A DNA stretch of 64,000 bases from Halorussus limi (lineage in GTDB: Archaea > Halobacteriota > Halobacteria > Halobacteriales > Haladaptataceae), in the NCBI RefSeq assembly GCF_023238205.1, contig NZ_CP096660.1, positions 1 to 64,000 of the forward strand, read 5' to 3'. The notes beneath the pieces were generated by a model. That model searched no databases. It saw only the letters and a program-made list of their open reading frames with translations, and was not told where the DNA came from. The translations under genes were made by a program, and so were the position numbers. Below, one piece after another: positions 50,619 to 58,905 of this stretch; position 1 is the first letter of the stretch, and every line of letters begins with the position of its first letter.

Positions 50619-51173
50619 CTACTCCTCGTCCGGTACGTCGAAGTCGTGGACCGGTTCGCCCGCCTCCTCGCTCATTATCTGAAGCGCGGCCGCGCCGCCG
50701 TCGCCTGCGGAGATGACGGCCTCCCACTTCTGGTCGCGTATCATCGACCCGACCGCGTAGGCGTTCTCGACGCTGGTCCGCATGTTGAGGTCCACGTCCA
50801 CCAGACCGTCGTCGGTCGTCTCGCAACCCAACTGCTCGGGGAGTTCGGTGTCGGTTCCGGTCGCGAAGACGACGTACTTCGCGTCGTACTCGTCGTCGTC
50901 GGTGGTGAGGATGAACGCGTCTCCGGCGTTCTCTACGTCCGTGACCTCCTCGCCGACGCGGAGGTCGGCGTCGAAGTTCTCGACCTGTTCGCGCGCGTCC
51001 TCCATGAACTCGCTACCGCGTATCTCGTCGATGCCGAGGTAGTTGTACACGTGAGCCTTGTGCATCCACGTCTCGTCGGTGTCGAACACGACCGTGTCGA
51101 GGTCGTTTTTCGCGGTGAACAGTCCGGCGCTGAGTCCGGCGGGTCCGCCGCCGACGATTGCGACTTTAGGCAT
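50619..51173 (-). CDS. Short thioredoxin-reductase-like FAD protein without CXXC
   Basis: A 184-residue flavoprotein of the NAD(P)/FAD-dependent pyridine nucleotide-disulfide type. The FAD-binding Rossmann motif MPKVAIVGGGPAGLSAGLFTAKN is at the start, and ATGTD plus the second dinucleotide region (NAYAVGSMIRDQKWEAVISAGDGGAAALQI) form the rest. The family's dithiol CXXC is absent, and the protein is shorter than a full thioredoxin reductase, lacking most of the NADPH domain. It may use an unusual electron donor or bind FAD for sensing. The ATG at 51173 is the natural start. Confidence 0.75.
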   Translation of the reverse strand: MPKVAIVGGGPAGLSAGLFTAKNDLDTVVFDTDETWMHKAHVYNYLGIDEIRGSEFMEDAREQVENFDADLRVGEEVTDVENAGDAFILTTDDDEYDAKYVVFATGTDTELPEQLGCETTDDGLVDVDLNMRTSVENAYAVGSMIRDQKWEAVISAGDGGAAALQIMSEEAGEPVHDFDVPDEE

Positions 51174-51251
51174 ACGAAGCGTGTTCGACCTCTTCGCGGG
51201 TAAGTATTGTCGCGGGCGGCGGTTCCTGCCGGTTTCGGCCCAGCTACCCAC

Positions 51252-52256
51252 TCAGAAGTCGTCCAATCGCGTCTGGTCGCCGAGCAGCGGCCGGGCGTCG
51301 TAGCCGTGGTGGGTCGCGAGGTGGTCGGCGAACGCCTCGTCGTAGCCGTGGTGCGTGTAGACCGCTTCGGGGTCCACCGCCTCGACGGTCGCGACCAGTT
51401 CGTCGAAGTCGCAGTGGTCGGTCAGCGGGAAGGTGGCGTCGTACCCGCCGCGGTAGCGGAACGACTCGTCGACGGCCCACCCGGAGAACCCGGCCTTCAG
51501 AGCGCCGTGGCGTTCCGCGAGGTCGGCGACCCAATCGCTCCGCGCGAGGTTGGTCGGCACGACCAGAATCTCGTCGCCCGCGAGTCCGTCGCGCTCTCGC
51601 TCCGCCAGCGACTCGGCCGGGAACGAGAGGTCGGTGGCCGCCTCGATGGCGTCGTTGACGGTCGCCACCGCGTCGTGGACCGCGACCGGTCGGTTGGTCG
51701 CCTGCCGGGCGAGGCGCTGGAGTTTCTGGGCGCGACCCAGCGAGTAGCCGAACAGGACCAGCGGCCGGTCGGGGTTGTCGGCAAGCCAGTCCCGAATCCG
51801 GGCCTGTAACTCGTCCTCCGGCGGGAACCGGTAGTTCGGGTCGCCGTACGTGGTCTCCATCACCAGCACGTCGGCGTCCACCGGTTCGAACCCCTCCAAG
51901 TAGAGTCGGTCGCGGACCGAGAAGTCGCCGGTGTAGAGGTAGCGCCGGGCGGCCCCGTCGGGGCGGGCGGTCCCGTCGTCTTCGACCAGCGCGGCCCGCG
52001 ACCCGACGACATGACCCGACGGGAGCAGCGTCACCTCGTCGGTCCCTTCGCGGAACTCCGGCACCGTCGCGCCGGTCCGGGCCTCGACTAGCGCGGCGGT
52101 CGCGGCCGAACAGACCACCGTTTCCGGAGTCCGCCGGAACGTGTGGTCGGCGTGGGCGTGGCTCACGATGTTCACGTCTCCGACCGCGCTCGACGCGTCG
52201 GCGACGTACGTCCGGCCCGCCGAGATGTGGACGCCGTCCTTCCGTCGAACCGTCAT
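51252..52256 (-). CDS. Metallo-beta-lactamase/beta-CASP nuclease (mRNA 3'-end processing-like)
   Basis: A 334-residue metallo-beta-lactamase fold protein with the HAHADHT motif II (residues 33-39), LPSGHVVGS, YTGDFS and TTYGDPNYR, and a beta-CASP-type insertion (about 140-260). The family includes archaeal CPSF-like RNA nucleases and DNA exonucleases (mRNA 3'-end processing factor). It should cleave RNA or DNA in a zinc-dependent way. No KH domains precede it, unlike archaeal CPSF1. A final HHGYDEAFADH motif matches the C-terminal metal ligand. Confidence 0.82.
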   Translation of the reverse strand: MTVRRKDGVHISAGRTYVADASSAVGDVNIVSHAHADHTFRRTPETVVCSAATAALVEARTGATVPEFREGTDEVTLLPSGHVVGSRAALVEDDGTARPDGAARRYLYTGDFSVRDRLYLEGFEPVDADVLVMETTYGDPNYRFPPEDELQARIRDWLADNPDRPLVLFGYSLGRAQKLQRLARQATNRPVAVHDAVATVNDAIEAATDLSFPAESLAERERDGLAGDEILVVPTNLARSDWVADLAERHGALKAGFSGWAVDESFRYRGGYDATFPLTDHCDFDELVATVEAVDPEAVYTHHGYDEAFADHLATHHGYDARPLLGDQTRLDDF

Positions 52257-52471
52257 CGACGGTTGTGGGGGCCAGAGGGTAATCAGTCTCGCGCTTCGGG
52301 GGTCGGGCGGGAGCGGAGGCCAGTCAGGTAGTGTGGGAGGCCGTGAAGTCGGTCAGACGTACGGTCGGCCGTCGCGCCAGTCAGCGACGCGACCGCTATC
52401 CGAAGGCGTGGTTATAGTCACGGAAAAGAAATATCTACACACCTTTCAAGTGACTCTGTATGTTCTCCTCG

Positions 52472-52760
52472 GTCACGCCGCCCGATTCACCTCGCTCCTC
52501 TCCGCGTCCACTGCTCCGCTCGTCCGTCACCCCGTCGTTTCCGCTGTCCGGTCGACTGGAGGCTCCGCCGTTCGTCACCCCGCGCTTTCCGCTGTTTCGC
52601 CACTGGGGACCTCTGCCGCCCCGTCACCTCGAAATTCCGCCGTCTCACTGCTCCGAGAACTCAATTTCTCGTCACGCCGACGGTTCCGCCGTCCGGACCG
52701 GTGCCGGCACGCGATTCGTCGGTCGCGTCACACCGGGATTTCCGCTGTTTCGCGCCGCGC
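52472..52760. repeat. Degenerate tandem repeat, unit about 48-56 bp, six copies
   Basis: A core of GTCAC-N-CCG-NNN-TTTCCGCTGTTTCG recurs with starts at 52472, 52526, 52574, 52623, 52671 and 52727; intervals are 54, 48, 49, 48 and 56 bases. The best-matching cores are those at 52574 and 52727, and the copy at 52472 is the most diverged. A single related core is at about 53002-53027. Between cores the sequence is C-rich and variable. The stretch from 52257 to 52833 shows no convincing gene. A palindrome, GCGCGAC-GA-GTCGCGC, is at 52757-52772. Confidence 0.7.
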
Positions 52761-52833
52761 GACGAGTCGCGCGGGACTCCCGCGCCGTCCCCCGGGCGAC
52801 CCGCTTTTACCCGTCCGTCCCGTCTCTCCGGGC

Positions 52834-52974
52834 GTGATTCGCCTCCCGATTCGGCGGTGTCCGAACTGCTGGTACGTCGGCCTGACTCGGACGTTCGTCT
52901 CCGAGGAGAGCGACGGCTACCGTTGTCCGCGGTGCGACGCCGAAGTCGAGGCCCCTGACCCCCGACTCGCCTGA
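52834..52974 (+). CDS. 46-residue zinc-ribbon protein
   Basis: A short gene from GTG 52834 to TGA 52974 with two CXXC pairs, CPNC (residues 9-12) and CPRC (31-34), spaced for a zinc ribbon, and an acidic loop (TFVSEESDGYR) between. It lies just after the tandem repeat and before a leftover repeat core. A role as a small adaptor or transcription-related ribbon is possible. Codon bias is haloarchaeal. Confidence 0.65.
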   Translation: MIRLPIRRCPNCWYVGLTRTFVSEESDGYRCPRCDAEVEAPDPRLA

Positions 52975-53027
52975 GATTGCGAAGCGTCCGGCGCGCCTCG
53001 GGCCACACCGGCGTTTCCGCTGTTTCG

Positions 53028-53951
53028 TCACGCGCCGACCGGCGGCCGGGTCGAGTCCGCGGCGGACCCGTTTCCGGCGGACTCGTTGCCCGCGACGAGT
53101 CGAATCTGGGCGGTCGCGTTGCTGTCGAACGCCTGCACCGAGTGGGTGTAGGTCCCCGTCGAGTCCGGAAGCGGGACCGGTGCGACCTGGAACGTCACGT
53201 TCGTCGAGGCGTTCGGCGCGAGTTGGACGACTTGCCTGCCGAGCGTCACGTCGCCGAACTCGTACCGCACGATTTCGGTGCCGTTCTGCTGGCCCGGATT
53301 GGTGACGCGCGCGCTCACGGTGTACCCCTCTCCGAGCGGAACGCGCTCGGGCGCCGAGAAGTTCGTGACCACGAAACTGCTCCGGTCGAGGCCCCGGTCG
53401 GTCGGTTCGTCGGTCCCGCCCGCCGCGGGCGGCGCGGCCCCGACGAAGCCCCTGATTATGGCGGTTCCGAGGCGGTAGTCGAACTGACCGGCCGCGAAGC
53501 GACCGAACGAGACGGTGTACTGCGCGCCGCCGAATCCCGGAGCGCCGCTCCCGAGTCGCTGGAGGAACCGCTCGCCGACGGCCACGCGCAGGTTCGTGAC
53601 GCTCGCGTCCTGTTCGGGGTTCTGGGTCGTGAGCGTCTTGACGAACACCGACCCGGTCCCCTGTCTCACCGTGAGGAGGACTTCCTCGACCCCGACGGTG
53701 GTGTCGCCGACGGTCACCGCGGCGCTCGGTATCAGGATTGACCTGCGACTGTCGTTGCCAGACGCGTTGTCCTCCGCCTGTGCGAGCGCCGCGCCACGCT
53801 CGCCGGCCGCGTCGTCGCTCGCCGCGCCGACGGTCGCCCCATCTGCAGTCGTTGCAGGCAGTGCGGCGACCGCCCCCGCACTTCCGGACGCGACTATCAG
53901 TCCAAGTACGCACAGTACGACTCTCGAACGCCCTGATTTCGCCACTTTCAT
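53028..53951 (-). CDS. Secreted CARDB-like protein
   Basis: A 307-residue exported protein: a signal peptide (about 1-30, VVLCVLGLIVASGSAGAVAA), a linker, a beta-rich domain (about 70-180; VFVKTLTTQNPEQDASVTNLRVAVGERF, VSFGRFAAGQFDYRLG) and a CARDB-like domain (about 195-285; FVVTNFSAPERVPLGEGYTVSARVTNPGQQNGTEIVRYEFG). No C-terminal anchor is present, so it may be released or bound to another surface protein. Function unknown. The gene to the right starts about 290 bases away. Confidence 0.65.
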   Translation of the reverse strand: MKVAKSGRSRVVLCVLGLIVASGSAGAVAALPATTADGATVGAASDDAAGERGAALAQAEDNASGNDSRRSILIPSAAVTVGDTTVGVEEVLLTVRQGTGSVFVKTLTTQNPEQDASVTNLRVAVGERFLQRLGSGAPGFGGAQYTVSFGRFAAGQFDYRLGTAIIRGFVGAAPPAAGGTDEPTDRGLDRSSFVVTNFSAPERVPLGEGYTVSARVTNPGQQNGTEIVRYEFGDVTLGRQVVQLAPNASTNVTFQVAPVPLPDSTGTYTHSVQAFDSNATAQIRLVAGNESAGNGSAADSTRPPVGA

Positions 53952-54245
53952 TCCGCACGCTCTACCCCGCCCGCCGAAATAAACGCCGCCAACTGTTCAT
54001 ACCGTTCACACCTCTCGACGAGACGCCGCGGAAATCGACCGCGAGGGAGCGTCTCCCCGTTTACTCACGACTCGTTGTGTCGAATTAGATACCAGATTCC
54101 GGTCGCGCAACTCGAAGTTGCACGCGGGAAACAGCGCGAGGAAAACGTCCGCCGTCGTGACAACGAATCGGTAACGTGTGAATTGGTGACAACAATCACG
54201 TGGTATTAATCTGACTTCTGTCTCACCCCGACCGGGGGAAATTTC
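53952..54245. other. Intergenic region before the gluconate-dehydrogenase-like genes
   Basis: The gap of about 294 bases between divergent genes has a locally AT-rich 3' part. GTATTAATC at about 54203-54211 is a possible TATA element about 38 bases before the GTG at 54246. I see no ORF with haloarchaeal bias. Confidence 0.4.
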
Positions 54246-55217
54246 GTGCCAGAACAACCGAACGACGAGGAGGAACCGCGGTTCGACTTCACCCGACGCT
54301 CGTTTCTGGGCAACAGCGGGCTTGCCGGCGGCGCGATGATGCTCGCCGGGCAGGCCATCGAGACGGCGAGGGGCGAAGACGGCGACCGGAGACCTTCGCA
54401 GTCGGAATCCGGCGGAGACGTGGGCGTGGACGAAGAGGGCTTGGAGTTCTTCGACATCCCGCAGGCCAGACTGGTACAGGCGATGGCCGCGCGCATCATG
54501 CCGTCCGACGAGGTGGGTCCGGGCGCGGTGGAACTCGGCGTCGTCTACTTCATCGACGAGCAACTCAACAGCGAGTACGGCGTCGCCGCCGACTGGTACA
54601 TGGAGAAGCCGTTCGTGAACCGCTACGACGGAGCGAAGCCCAATCAGGGGTGGCAGTCGCGGCTCACCCCCGCCGAGGTCTACGAGAACGCCCTCGAGTG
54701 GATAGAGGAGTACACCAGCCAGCGGTACGGCAAGAGCTTCCTCGACCTCTCGGACGAGCAGAAAGACGAGGTGCTGCAGGCGCTCGACGACAACGAGGTC
54801 GACACGTTCCGGTCCATCCAACCGGAGGAGTTCTTCAGGCTCATCCGGTTCAACACCATCGAGGGGATGTACTGCGACCCGATGTACGACGGCAACCGGA
54901 ACATGGACGGGTGGCGCATGAAGCGGTTCCCCGGTTCGCCCGGCGCGCTCGGGAGCTACCGGGACCTCATCGACCGCGGCGAGTTCATTCGCATCCCGCC
55001 CCGCGACGTGGAGGACGACGTGGAGTCGCTCGGCGTGGAGTCCGGCAGCGAGTCCTCGGAGGCCGCTCAGTCGAGCCACCGCCACGGCCCGCGGTACGAA
55101 CTCGACGACGGCCCGGACGAGGACGACGAGGGCCACCACGAACGGGGCGGCGGTGACTCCGGCGACGGTCACGACGACGGGTCCGGTGACTCCGACGGCG
55201 AAGGAGGTGGACACTGA
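54246..55217 (+). CDS. Gluconate 2-dehydrogenase subunit 3-like protein
   Basis: A 323-residue exported protein starting at GTG: a Tat motif (TRRSFLGNSGLAGGAMMLAG) followed by a gluconate-2-dehydrogenase subunit 3-type domain (about 60-230; LVQAMAARIMPSDEVGPGAVELGVVYFIDEQL, FFRLIRFNTIEGMYCDP). The C-terminal 70 residues are Asp/Glu/His/Gly-rich, probably disordered. Subunit 3 helps export and activity of the partner GMC flavoprotein, whose gene overlaps the stop by one base (TGATG). Confidence 0.85.
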   Translation: MPEQPNDEEEPRFDFTRRSFLGNSGLAGGAMMLAGQAIETARGEDGDRRPSQSESGGDVGVDEEGLEFFDIPQARLVQAMAARIMPSDEVGPGAVELGVVYFIDEQLNSEYGVAADWYMEKPFVNRYDGAKPNQGWQSRLTPAEVYENALEWIEEYTSQRYGKSFLDLSDEQKDEVLQALDDNEVDTFRSIQPEEFFRLIRFNTIEGMYCDPMYDGNRNMDGWRMKRFPGSPGALGSYRDLIDRGEFIRIPPRDVEDDVESLGVESGSESSEAAQSSHRHGPRYELDDGPDEDDEGHHERGGGDSGDGHDDGSGDSDGEGGGH

Positions 55218-56992
55218 TGGCTCAGCGACTCGACCCAGTGGACGTGGTGACGGTCGGCGCGGGTTGGACCGGGAGCATCGTCGCCAAGGAACTCGCGGAG
55301 GACGGCAAGCAGGTCGTCAGTCTCGAACGCGGCGAGGAGCGGAGTCCGCAGGACTACCTCACGATGCACAACGAACTGCGGTACGCGCTCCGCTACGAGT
55401 TGATGCAGGACCTCTCGAAGGGGACCATCACGTTCCGGAACACCCCCGACGAGCAGGCCCTGCCGATGCGCCGACTCGGGTCGTTCCTCCTCGGCAAGGG
55501 AGTCGGCGGCGCGGGCGTCCACTGGAACGGCCAGACGTGGCGCTTCCTACCTTACGACTTCCAGATTCGGTCGAAGACCATCGAGCGCTACGGCCGCGAC
55601 AAGATTCCCGAGAACATGCTCCTGCAGGACTGGGGCATCACCTACGAGGAACTCCGGCCCTACTACCTCGAATTCGAGAAATTGTGTGGCATCTCGGGCA
55701 ACGCGGGCAACCTCGAAGGCGAGATTCAGGACCAAGGCAACCCCTTCGAGGGTCCGCGCGCGGAGGACTACCCGACGCCGCCGATGAAGACCACGCCGCC
55801 GCTGGAGCGGTTCATGGACGCGGCGGCGGACCTCGGCTACCACCCGTTCATGTCGCCGTCGGCGAACCTCTCGGAGGCGTACACCAACCCCGACGGCGTC
55901 TCGCGCGGGGCGTGTCAGTACTGCGGGTTCTGCGAGCGGTTCGGCTGCGAGTGGGGCGCGAAGGCCGACCCGACCGTCACCGCCCTGCCGGTCGCCAAGG
56001 AGACCGGCAACTTCGAACTCCGGACGCAGGCGGAGGTCCGCAGGCTGATATACGACCCCAAGAGAGGTCGGGTGACGGGCGTGAAGTACGTCGACACCGT
56101 CACGGGCGAGGAGTACATCCAACCGGCCGAGACCGTCGCGCTCACGGCCTACGTCCTCCACAACGTCCGACTCCTGTTGCTGTCGGACATCGGCGAACCC
56201 TACGACCCGGAGAACCCCGAGGACAGCGGTAACGTCGGGAAGAACTACTGTTACCAGAACTTCGGCGGGAGCGCGACCGGATTCTTCGACGACGAGGAGT
56301 GGAACCTCTACATGGGAGCGGGCGCGCTCGGCGCGACAGTCGACGACTTCAACGGCGACAACTTCGACCACACCGGACTCGACTTCCTCCACGGCGGCGA
56401 GATATACATCACCCAGACCGGTCGCCGGCCCATCGTCAACAACCCGGTGCCGCCGGGCGTCGAGCGAAACTGGGGGTCGGAGTTCAAGCAGGCCAGCGTC
56501 GACTACTTCAACAGTTCGCTGTCCATCTCCGCGCAGGGCGCGGTCCTCCCGTACGTGGACAACTACCTCGACCTCGACCCGACGTACACTGACGAGTACG
56601 GCGACCCGCTCCTCCGGATGACGTTCAACTGGAAGGAGCAGGACCGGCGACTCGCGGAGTACACCGGCGAGAAGTGCCGCGAGATAATGGAGGCGATGGA
56701 CCCCGACGAGATGAGTTACAGCAGCACGGTCATCGGCGAGGGCGGCGACTACGACATCCGGCCCTACCAGTCCACCCACAACACCGGCGGTGCCATCATG
56801 GGGCCGAACCCGGACGTGTCGGTCGTGAACAGCTACCTCCAGTGCTGGGACGCAGAGAACCTGTTCATCCCCGGCGCGTCGGCGTTCCCGCACAACAGCG
56901 GCTACAACCCCACGGGGACCGTCGGTGCGCTCGCGTTCCGGGCGGCCGACGGCATCAAGCAGTACCTCAAACGCCCGCGGATGCTCGACTGA
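55217..56992 (+). CDS. GMC-type FAD oxidoreductase (gluconate dehydrogenase-like)
   Basis: A 591-residue flavoprotein of the GMC family. The FAD Rossmann motif is VVTVGAGWTGSIVAKELAEDG (residues 10-30, partly quoted), followed by GVGGAGVHWNGQTWR, CQYCGFCERFGCEWGAK, which is a Cys cluster in the family, and the C-terminal NTGGAIMG...GASAFPHNSGYNPTGTVGALAFRAADGI with the catalytic His-Asn pair (HNSGYNPTG). It should oxidise a sugar or polyol acid at the outer face of the membrane, exported with its Tat-bearing partner. No cytochrome c subunit gene follows; a cupredoxin gene is convergent. Confidence 0.88.
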   Translation: MAQRLDPVDVVTVGAGWTGSIVAKELAEDGKQVVSLERGEERSPQDYLTMHNELRYALRYELMQDLSKGTITFRNTPDEQALPMRRLGSFLLGKGVGGAGVHWNGQTWRFLPYDFQIRSKTIERYGRDKIPENMLLQDWGITYEELRPYYLEFEKLCGISGNAGNLEGEIQDQGNPFEGPRAEDYPTPPMKTTPPLERFMDAAADLGYHPFMSPSANLSEAYTNPDGVSRGACQYCGFCERFGCEWGAKADPTVTALPVAKETGNFELRTQAEVRRLIYDPKRGRVTGVKYVDTVTGEEYIQPAETVALTAYVLHNVRLLLLSDIGEPYDPENPEDSGNVGKNYCYQNFGGSATGFFDDEEWNLYMGAGALGATVDDFNGDNFDHTGLDFLHGGEIYITQTGRRPIVNNPVPPGVERNWGSEFKQASVDYFNSSLSISAQGAVLPYVDNYLDLDPTYTDEYGDPLLRMTFNWKEQDRRLAEYTGEKCREIMEAMDPDEMSYSSTVIGEGGDYDIRPYQSTHNTGGAIMGPNPDVSVVNSYLQCWDAENLFIPGASAFPHNSGYNPTGTVGALAFRAADGIKQYLKRPRMLD

Positions 56993-57054
56993 GCGAGTCG
57001 AGAGCCAGTCGAGCAGTTCCGCTTCGATTCTCCGTCGTTCTCCCTTCCGTCGTT

Positions 57055-57738
57055 CTATCCCGACCCGGTGGTCGTCTCGCCGCCTCCCGCAGTCGTTTCG
57101 CCACCCGCCGCGGTCGTCTCGTCGCCGAACCGCACCGCGCCGACCATGCGCTCGGGATGCACGACGCAGAGGTAGTCGGCTATCTGCGGAACGGCGACGA
57201 ACCGGAACGTCTGGTCGGCCCCCTGCTGGCGGATTATCTCGGTCTGCTCGATTCCGTTCTCCGGGAGCGCGGCCGCCCCGGCCGTCCCGGTAGTCGCTGT
57301 CGCCGTCCCCGCGTCGGCGGTGGTGGTCGCGTTCCCGGCGGCCGTGCCCCGCGGGTCGGCGCCCTCCGGCAAGATGACCGGGAGGAAGTTCTCGTCGGCG
57401 TCCCTGAACGCGAAGTTGTGGGGCAGGCCGTCGAGGTTCTCCCACGTGACCTCGTACACCGCGCCGGGTTCGAGTCGGAGCGTCGGATTCGCGATGCCCG
57501 CCACGCCCTCCCTGTCGATGGACTCGGGGGCGCGGCCGTACCAGCCCTGTTCGCGCCCGCCGAACCGGAACGCTCGTTTCGCTGTCGGGCCGCCGGCCTG
57601 CTGCCCGGTTCGAGAGTCCCGACTCGCCGACCCGCGCACCGCGAGGCTTCCGAACGCACTCGCGGTCACCGCCGCGGCCGCGCCGCCGAGTACCGCCCGT
57701 CTGGACCACCCGTCCGAGTTACCTTGGTTCCCCGTCAT
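57055..57738 (-). CDS. Tat-exported cupredoxin (type 1 copper protein)
   Basis: A 227-residue exported protein: Tat motif WSRRAVLGGAAAAVTASAFG, then a cupredoxin domain with likely type 1 copper ligands H107 (LPHNFAF), C191, H194 and M198 (YLCVVHPERM). An Ala/Thr/Gly-rich insert (about 130-160) and a Gly/Thr-rich tail are low-complexity. It should accept and deliver electrons at the cell surface. Because it faces the GMC dehydrogenase gene with 62 bases between stops, it may replace the missing cytochrome c subunit as electron acceptor. That is inference. Confidence 0.82.
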   Translation of the reverse strand: MTGNQGNSDGWSRRAVLGGAAAAVTASAFGSLAVRGSASRDSRTGQQAGGPTAKRAFRFGGREQGWYGRAPESIDREGVAGIANPTLRLEPGAVYEVTWENLDGLPHNFAFRDADENFLPVILPEGADPRGTAAGNATTTADAGTATATTGTAGAAALPENGIEQTEIIRQQGADQTFRFVAVPQIADYLCVVHPERMVGAVRFGDETTAAGGETTAGGGETTTGSG

Positions 57739-57935
57739 TTCCTCTCTACGCACGCCGCTTCGGGGAATAAACGGCCGGTATAGTTCGATTCGGCGAACCG
57801 TTTCGCGCGCTTACAACTCCTGATTTCACTCGAAAAGGCCTGCATTCGACGTTTCAACGACGGAATCCCGCGCCGATGAACCGGCGGGATCGGTGGAACC
57901 GAAGTCGTAAATCCTCGCCGGACCAAACGACACCC

Positions 57936-58382
57936 ATGCTTCCCGACGCGGCGGTGCTGACGCCTCTCGACGCGGGCCACGGCGGGTCCCCCGACCTCGC
58001 CTTCGTGGCGCTCCTCGCGCTGGCGGGTCTCGGGTCTGCGGTCGTCCTCGGTCTCGCGCTGGCCGCGCTCCTCCGGCGGCGCTCGCGGTCGTACCTGCTG
58101 GTGACGCTGGCGCTGGCGACCCTGCTCGCCCGCACCGGGGTCGCCGCGCTGTCGCTGACCGGCGCGCTCGCCGCGGGGTCCCACCACCTCCTCGAACACG
58201 GCCTCGACGCCGCGATGGCCGCACTGGTCGTCGCGGCGGTGTACGACGCCCGGCGAGTCCGCCGGACCGCGGACCGCCGCGACGACTCGCAGTCGCTCAG
58301 GAGCGACGGCGGCGAGGTTCCCGGACGAGACGGACGCGTCGAACGCGGAGAGAGCGCGAGACGCGGGGGTGGAGACCGGTGA
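57936..58382 (+). CDS. Membrane protein coupled to a winged-helix regulator
   Basis: A 148-residue protein starting at ATG 57936, with three or four hydrophobic segments (LAFVALLALAGLGSAVVLGLALAALL, LLVTLALATLLARTGVAALSLTGALA, GLDAAMAALVVAAVYDA) and a basic/acidic tail. The start of the next gene overlaps its end by four bases (GTGA), so this pair is co-translated, a frequent haloarchaeal arrangement of a membrane sensor with a winged-helix regulator. Function unknown. Confidence 0.7.
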   Translation: MLPDAAVLTPLDAGHGGSPDLAFVALLALAGLGSAVVLGLALAALLRRRSRSYLLVTLALATLLARTGVAALSLTGALAAGSHHLLEHGLDAAMAALVVAAVYDARRVRRTADRRDDSQSLRSDGGEVPGRDGRVERGESARRGGGDR

Positions 58383-58891
58383 ACGCGACCCGCCGGACCA
58401 TCGCCGACCACGTCCGGGCGAACCCCGGCGTCCACTTCAACGCGGTCGTCCGGGCGCTCGACCTCGCGCCGGGACAGGTCCAGTACCACCTCAAGCGCCT
58501 CCGCGAGGACGAGTCGGTCGTGACCGACGAGATTCGGGGCCGGACCCACCTCTACCCGCCGGGGTACGACGAGTGGGAGCGGTCGGCGCTCGCGGTGTTC
58601 CGGCGAGAGACCGCCCGCGACCTGCTGGCCCACCTACTCGACGCGGGCGAGACGACGCCCGCCGCCCTCGCCGACGAACTCGGCGTGGCCCGGAGCACGG
58701 TCGAGTGGCACCTCGACAACCTGACGGAAGACGACCTCGTGGAGAAGCGCCGGGAAGGCAACCGGGTCTACCTTGAACCCGCCCGGCCCGCCGCGACCGC
58801 GGACCTGCTCGGCGAGATTACGCCCTCACTCCCCGAGCGCATGGTCGACCGGTTCACGAAGTTGGTCGACGGACTGGTCGAAGAGGACTGA
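58379..58891 (+). CDS. Winged helix-turn-helix transcriptional regulator
   Basis: A 170-residue regulator with two winged-helix modules. The first, about 5-60, has NPGVHFNAVVRALDLAPGQVQYHLKRL, typical of the haloarchaeal ArsR/MarR-like N-terminal unit. The second, about 80-140, has GETTPAALADELGVARSTVEWHLDNL followed by KRREGNRVYLEP. It is translationally coupled to the membrane protein upstream. Likely regulates that protein or neighbouring genes; effector unknown. Confidence 0.82.
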   Translation: MNATRRTIADHVRANPGVHFNAVVRALDLAPGQVQYHLKRLREDESVVTDEIRGRTHLYPPGYDEWERSALAVFRRETARDLLAHLLDAGETTPAALADELGVARSTVEWHLDNLTEDDLVEKRREGNRVYLEPARPAATADLLGEITPSLPERMVDRFTKLVDGLVEED

Positions 58892-58905
58892 TTCGGGGCC
58901 GCGGT

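Noticed and set aside
52472-52760. CRISPR array
   Set aside because: The cores are degenerate, spacing varies from 48 to 56 bases, and no cas gene or leader is present.
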